Positions 6,232 through 9,960 of a DNA stretch of 9,960 nt are shown here, piece after piece (the first letter of the stretch is position 1; each line of letters starts with the position of its first letter). The notes under the pieces are model-generated. The model ran no database searches. It saw nothing but the letters and a program-made list of their open reading frames with translations, and was not told where the DNA came from. The position numbers and the translations under genes are program-made. Origin of the DNA: Chloroflexota bacterium (GTDB lineage Bacteria; Chloroflexota; Limnocylindria; Limnocylindrales; CSP1-4); NCBI GenBank assembly GCA_021802185.1, contig JAKAAV010000045.1, positions 1-9,960 on the forward strand, read 5' to 3'.

Positions 6232-6237
6232 TTCCGC

Positions 6238-6405
6238 GGCCCAGGCCGATGTAGGGCAGGTCGAACGGGTGCGGGGACATCCCTCATCTCCTATCGCACC
6301 CTGGCGGGGCACCGTGCCGGCGTGAGGGACGCCAGTGGTTGCCGGGCCGTCGTCGAGCCAGGACTCTCGGGCCGCTCTCGATAGGTGCCGCGCTCGCGGC
6401 TGGAG
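6238..6405. repeat. 168-bp direct repeat, copy 2
   Basis: This is the second copy of 5435-5602, at a constant offset of 803 bp at both ends. On the minus strand it carries the same ATG (6278-6280) and first 14 codons (MSPHPFDLPYIGLG) as the broken gene, but the frame then leaves the repeat and stops after about 16 more codons. It is therefore a truncated duplicate and not a second gene. Confidence 0.95.
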
Positions 6406-6420
6406 TGAGTCTACGCGGGG

Positions 6421-6678
6421 TCAGTCTCCCTCCCGGTCATGCCGCCCGCCGCCGATGGCCCAGACCCACCCACCGCACCACTCGCAGTGGTACGGGTGCA
6501 GGCTCCCGTCGCGGCGCATGCCGCGGTTCGCGTACGAGCGCGCCTCGCGCCTCGACTCGTACCGTGCCTTCGACCCGCACCCCCGCTCGACGAGCGGCAG
6601 GTCCCGGTTGATGCACCGTCGGTAGTCGACGAGCCTGCCGCGAGTGTCGGACGGGGGCGTGACAGGTTGGATGGCACG
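6421..6678 (-). CDS. Small zinc-ribbon-like ORF without a normal start
   Basis: This frame is protein-like and was too start-poor to be found by a simple ORF search. Directly after the TAG of the helicase gene, in the same frame, 85 codons read to a TGA at 6421-6423. They include YRRCINRDLPLVERGCGSKA (19-38) and YESRREARSYANRGMRRDGS (40-59), then HPYHCEWCGGWVWAIGGG (61-78). C22, C34, C65 and C68, with nearby histidines, form a plausible zinc ribbon resembling small actinobacterial proteins I have seen that end in CxxCGGWH. There is no ATG, GTG or TTG before the first cysteine; the only ATG (6517-6519) would drop half the ligands. A GTG at 6675-6677 in another frame follows the TAG by one base, so a lost or gained base could have broken the gene. 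Readthrough of the TAG is the other option. Confidence 0.5.
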   Translation of the reverse strand, partial: RAIQPVTPPSDTRGRLVDYRRCINRDLPLVERGCGSKARYESRREARSYANRGMRRDGSLHPYHCEWCGGWVWAIGGGRHDREGD

Positions 6679-9600
6679 CTATCCGGCAGCGACCTTGGCG
6701 CGCTGGAACAGCTCGGCCGGCATCGGTCGTTCGAGCTCCCAGATGATCTGTATCGGACGGTCGTGCTTGTGGCTCACGTGGTGCGCCAGCCCCAGACAAA
6801 GGTACGGGTTGCTGATATCGCGGTCGTCTCTGCGGTCCTCGCGTACAAACAACACCACGCGGGAACCGCGCGCTGAGTGGTTGATGTACCGCTGTCCCGT
6901 CGGCGAGTTGGTGGCGGTGCCGGACTGGCTTTCCCATTGAAACAGCGTGGGCGAGACCGGGTAGTCCTGGTAACGGGTTGTCGGGGAGAAGTCCGCCTCG
7001 GATTTATTCAGGGTGATGAGGAGGACGTCAGTCGCGGCCAACGGCATCCAGATGACGCCCTCGCGGATCTCCCGCATCACACCGTTGTTCACGAGATTGT
7101 ACGCGGCGATGATCTCGTAGAGGCTGTACGTCGCATGGCTCTGAAGCGGGAGGAGTCCGTGGCGGTCGATCGGGACAGAGTCGAGGCGTGCCCGTTCCCT
7201 GAGCACGCCCAGAAGATCGATCAGTTCGGCCTTCAGAGACGAGCATTGCCAGAACGATTGAAGCGCGGAACGGAGATCGGCGATCGGCTTCTTGCGCTGG
7301 CCTAAGACCGCGAACAGCATGAGGAGCAGGCGGCCCTCACGAGTATCCGGCTCGAGATCGGCCGGCGGCTCATCCGCAAGTAGCCACGACGTCCAGAGGT
7401 CGAACCTCTGGTCGTCGTCGATATGCAGCATCCGACCAATCGATTTGCCGAACTCGATCTCTGCGGAACTGGGTGCACTCCGAATGTGCCCGGCGGAGCG
7501 GAGGGCCGAGGTGAATGTCGTTCCGCCGGAGGGATTGCTGTAGACGTCCTGGAGATCGAACGAACTGGCTTCGAGGAACTCGGGCAGACGCGTGGCCGGT
7601 GGCAGGCCGCGCAGGTCTTCGACGAGCAATCTGCGCGTGCTCTTGAGCGTCGACTTGAGGTTGTCGAGGATAATGCGTTGTGAGATCTCATCCAAGCGTA
7701 TCGCGCAACCGGGCGGCATGAGCGGGAAATGTTCCCCGACTGTTCGCTCGAGCTGACGTCGCGTGCCCCCCAAGAGCGCGCGAAACTTGATGTCAAACCG
7801 GTACTCGGTGTGCGCCTGACCGATGAAATCGAGCACCGTGAGGACACTCTTTCCAGGCGACCACCGGAGCCCGCGACCGAGTTGCTGCAGGAAGATGGTC
7901 GCACTCTCAGTCGGGCGCAGGAGCAGTAGCGTGTCTACCTCAGGAATGTCGACGCCCTCGTTGAACAGATCGACCGTGAAGATCGCTCGGAGCTCTCCCC
8001 GGCGCAGCCGACTAACCGCGTCCCGCCTTGTCTCTGAGTGGGTTTCTCCGTCGAGCGCGATCGCGGGCAGACCGGCTTCGTTGAACTGCTGTGCCATGAG
8101 GTGCGCGTGGGCGACGCCGACACAGAACCCGAGTGCGCGCATCTGCGTCGGATCGAGAACCCACTCGCGGACGGCCTCGATGATGCGCGTCGCCCTGACG
8201 TGGTCCCCCGTCAGCACGTCCTCGAGTTCGCTCGTCACGTACCGGCCACGTTGGAACCCAACGCCTCGGAGGTCGGTGCCGTCGTTCACCCCGAGGTAGT
8301 GAAACGGACACAGCAGTCCTTGGTCGAGCGCGTCCCACAGACGCATCTCGGAGGCGATCCGGTCGTCAAACCAGTGCAGGATCTCCTGACCGTCGGCTCG
8401 TTCCGGCGTAGCGGTGAGACCGATAAGCATCTTTGGACGCAAGTACCCGAGAAGTCGGCGGTACGTCGGCGCCTCAGCGCGATGAAACTCGTCGACGATG
8501 ATCACGTCGAATCGTTCCGGATCGACGTGATCCAACCCCCTGTGCAGCGACTGGATCGAGGCAAACACGTGGTCCCACCGCTCGGGCCGCTCGGTCCCGA
8601 TGTAACGTTCCCCGAACGCGGCGTCGTCCAGGACTTTCTGGAACACCTCCTGGCTCTGTCGGAGGATCTCGTCCCGGTGGGCCACGAAGAGCAATCGCTC
8701 GTAGCCCTCTGCCCGGAGCCGTGCGTAGTCGAAAGCGGATACCCACGTCTTGCCGGTCCCGGTTGGCGCCACGATCAGGTTCTTCCGGTGATCGCGACGG
8801 CGCTCCGCGTGCAGAGCTTCGAGGATCTGTTCCTGGAAAGGCTTTGCCCGGGCCCCGCTTCGTCCTCCGAGCAGAACGACCTCGCCTGAGGCCCGATGGC
8901 GCTCGGCATCGAGCGCGGCCTGTAGACGGTCGCCGTCTTCTCGCGGGTCGTACGACTCGAACTCGGGCTCTTGCCAGTACTGCTCGAACGTCGCCTCGAT
9001 TCGGTCGATGATCTGTGGGTTATCGATGACCGTCGCCCGGACGTTCCACTCGAGCCCCTCGAGGAGGGCCGAGTGCGTCAGGTTCGAAGAGCCGACGTAT
9101 GCGGTGTGATAGCCGGAGTTGCGCTCGAACAGCCACGCCTTGGCGTGAAGCCGAGTCTGGGCTGTCTCGTACGAGACCTTGACCTTGGCGCCGAGCCCGA
9201 CCAGTTCGTCGAGCGCACGCTTCTCTGTCGATCCCGTGTAGACACTCGCGATAACGCGCATCGACCCGCCGCGGAGCAGGAACTCCTGAAGTTCCTTCCG
9301 GATCAGCCGGATCCCGGCGAAGCGGATAAACGCGCTGAGCAGATCGATCCGGTTGGCGCTCTGGATCTCGAGGGCCAGTTGAGTGCCGATCTGGAAGTCG
9401 CCGCGACCGTTGGTCAGGAGGACACTGTCCCGAAGGGAGATGCTGGGCCGAGGGGTGGGCAGTCCGGGCGCCGACGCTGCAACCTCGATCAGCAGGTTCG
9501 CGGCCGGGTCGACCGCCGCGGAGCTGCCGTCGCCGTACGGCATGTACAACTCGTGGACCAGGCGGTTTGCGAGATCGACCTGCTTGGCGCGCCGGTCCGG

Positions 9601-9798
9601 CAGCGACGACGGCATTGCCGAGATCGACTCTCGGACCTTCTCGAGGAGGTGGCGGGCGAGGACATCCGCCAGGTCGCCGTCCTCGACAGGCTGGAGCCTC
9701 GGATACCTGCCGGCCTTCCGAGCCTTCTCGATGCGAGTCCGAAGCTCGCCCGTGACGAGTCCTTCGTAGAGACCAGGCGGCAGCTCGTCGTCGGTCAT
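6679..9798 (-). CDS. PLD nuclease-SF2 helicase-DUF3427 fusion protein
   Basis: This 1039-residue protein is predicted to cut and translocate on nucleic acid. Residues about 120-280 form a phospholipase-D-type domain with one HKD-like motif, RLHAKAWLF (H218, K220) and GSSNLT (236-241). An SF2 helicase follows: Walker A APTGTGKT (344-351), Ia FVAHRDEIL (371-379), II DEFH (436-439), III TATPER (462-467), V FNEGVDIPEVDTLLLLRPT (from about 611) and VI QQLGRGLR (638-645). The region from about 680 matches my recollection of DUF3427, ending WELERPMPAELF. One HKD per chain implies a dimeric nuclease site. The ATG at 9796-9798 was chosen because it overlaps the upstream stop (ATGA), with GGAGG at 9812-9816. 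The 35 extra residues of the longer frame are a shadow of the upstream gene. This family is often seen in defence islands. The gene looks less GC-rich than its left neighbours, suggesting transfer. Confidence 0.92.
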   Translation of the reverse strand: MTDDELPPGLYEGLVTGELRTRIEKARKAGRYPRLQPVEDGDLADVLARHLLEKVRESISAMPSSLPDRRAKQVDLANRLVHELYMPYGDGSSAAVDPAANLLIEVAASAPGLPTPRPSISLRDSVLLTNGRGDFQIGTQLALEIQSANRIDLLSAFIRFAGIRLIRKELQEFLLRGGSMRVIASVYTGSTEKRALDELVGLGAKVKVSYETAQTRLHAKAWLFERNSGYHTAYVGSSNLTHSALLEGLEWNVRATVIDNPQIIDRIEATFEQYWQEPEFESYDPREDGDRLQAALDAERHRASGEVVLLGGRSGARAKPFQEQILEALHAERRRDHRKNLIVAPTGTGKTWVSAFDYARLRAEGYERLLFVAHRDEILRQSQEVFQKVLDDAAFGERYIGTERPERWDHVFASIQSLHRGLDHVDPERFDVIIVDEFHRAEAPTYRRLLGYLRPKMLIGLTATPERADGQEILHWFDDRIASEMRLWDALDQGLLCPFHYLGVNDGTDLRGVGFQRGRYVTSELEDVLTGDHVRATRIIEAVREWVLDPTQMRALGFCVGVAHAHLMAQQFNEAGLPAIALDGETHSETRRDAVSRLRRGELRAIFTVDLFNEGVDIPEVDTLLLLRPTESATIFLQQLGRGLRWSPGKSVLTVLDFIGQAHTEYRFDIKFRALLGGTRRQLERTVGEHFPLMPPGCAIRLDEISQRIILDNLKSTLKSTRRLLVEDLRGLPPATRLPEFLEASSFDLQDVYSNPSGGTTFTSALRSAGHIRSAPSSAEIEFGKSIGRMLHIDDDQRFDLWTSWLLADEPPADLEPDTREGRLLLMLFAVLGQRKKPIADLRSALQSFWQCSSLKAELIDLLGVLRERARLDSVPIDRHGLLPLQSHATYSLYEIIAAYNLVNNGVMREIREGVIWMPLAATDVLLITLNKSEADFSPTTRYQDYPVSPTLFQWESQSGTATNSPTGQRYINHSARGSRVVLFVREDRRDDRDISNPYLCLGLAHHVSHKHDRPIQIIWELERPMPAELFQRAKVAAG

Positions 9799-9960
9799 TT
9801 TCGGGAACGGACCTCCACTTGGGCTCCCCGGTTCGCCCTCTCCCCCATTTCGACGAGGCGGGCCAGCGCGTTGGCGAGGCGCATCTGGCGCGGGGTGCGG
9901 CACTGGACGCGGATGAGCTCGGGGCTGGCGACGACGACGGCCAGGCAGCGCGCCCGGGAC
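9795..9960 (-). CDS. 3' end of an upstream gene, partial
   Basis: A frame open from the right edge reads RARCLAVVVASPELIRVQCR, then TPRQMRLANALARLVEMGE, then RANRGAQVEVRSRK, and ends in a TGA that overlaps the helicase ATG (ATGA). About 54 codons are visible and the start lies outside the window. No family is recognised; a helix resembling MRLANALARLVEMGE is not diagnostic. The coupling implies that it is made together with the PLD-helicase protein and may be its partner. Confidence 0.65.
   Translation of the reverse strand, partial: SRARCLAVVVASPELIRVQCRTPRQMRLANALARLVEMGERANRGAQVEVRSRK

Noticed and set aside
5488..6312. Minus-strand open frame across the DUF4160-DUF2442 pair
   Set aside because: It overlaps two plus-strand genes with good family matches and good ribosome binding sites, and it begins in a shifted frame of the repeat.
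5435..6405. Insertion sequence or composite transposon
   Set aside because: The repeats are direct, contain part of a host gene, have no terminal inverted repeats, and no transposase frame exists between them.
5435..6405. CRISPR array
   Set aside because: Only two long copies of one repeat are present, separated by protein-coding genes, not short spacers.
6411..6677. Minus-strand frame starting at a GTG one base after the helicase stop
   Set aside because: Ser/Thr/Gly/Arg-rich translation without pattern; the zinc-ribbon-like signal is in the neighbouring frame. The GTG may be the original start of that gene before a frameshift, but this frame as it stands is not a protein.
9799..9903. Longer N-terminus for the PLD-helicase starting at 9903
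   Set aside because: The extra 35 residues are Pro/Gly/Arg-rich and overlap the end of the upstream gene in another frame; the ATG at 9798 has the ATGA overlap and a GGAGG upstream.

Overview
The window is high-GC DNA with compact gene packing, ATGA/GTGA stop-start overlaps and promoters placed so close to ATG codons that leaderless transcripts are likely. This fits an actinobacterium, though another high-GC phylum such as Chloroflexota cannot be excluded. No rRNA, tRNA, CRISPR array, transposase or integrase was seen.

Left part (341-3187): a divergent efflux-type locus. An MFS transporter on the minus strand faces an ArsR-rhodanese fusion regulator on the plus strand, whose stop overlaps the GTG start of a class I SAM methyltransferase. 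A perfect short palindrome in the 25-bp gap probably lets the regulator control both directions. The chemical being sensed is unknown; the regulator has only two cysteines, both in the rhodanese loop.

Middle part (3276-5477): a MazEF-type toxin-antitoxin pair on the minus strand (ribbon-helix-helix antitoxin, then MazF/PemK toxin, ATGA overlap) with a good promoter and an inverted repeat over it. Next comes a RibD C-terminal/dihydrofolate-reductase-like protein on the plus strand, then a convergent, unrecognised gene that is broken by a frameshift.

Cassette (5435-6405): a DUF4160-DUF2442 gene pair sits precisely between two 168-bp direct repeats. The repeats contain the promoter/leader region and the first 14 codons of the broken gene, so the second copy is a truncated duplicate of that gene's 5' end.

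Right part (6421-9960): a large minus-strand protein joins a phospholipase-D-type nuclease domain, an SF2 helicase and a DUF3427-like C-terminal region, a layout typical of DNA-processing and phage-defence loci. It is translationally coupled (ATGA) to an upstream gene that runs off the window. A zinc-ribbon-like reading frame with no normal start codon follows it in the same frame, directly behind its TAG stop. Three accessory modules (MazEF, DUF4160-DUF2442, PLD-helicase) in about 6.7 kb suggest an accessory or defence-type region.
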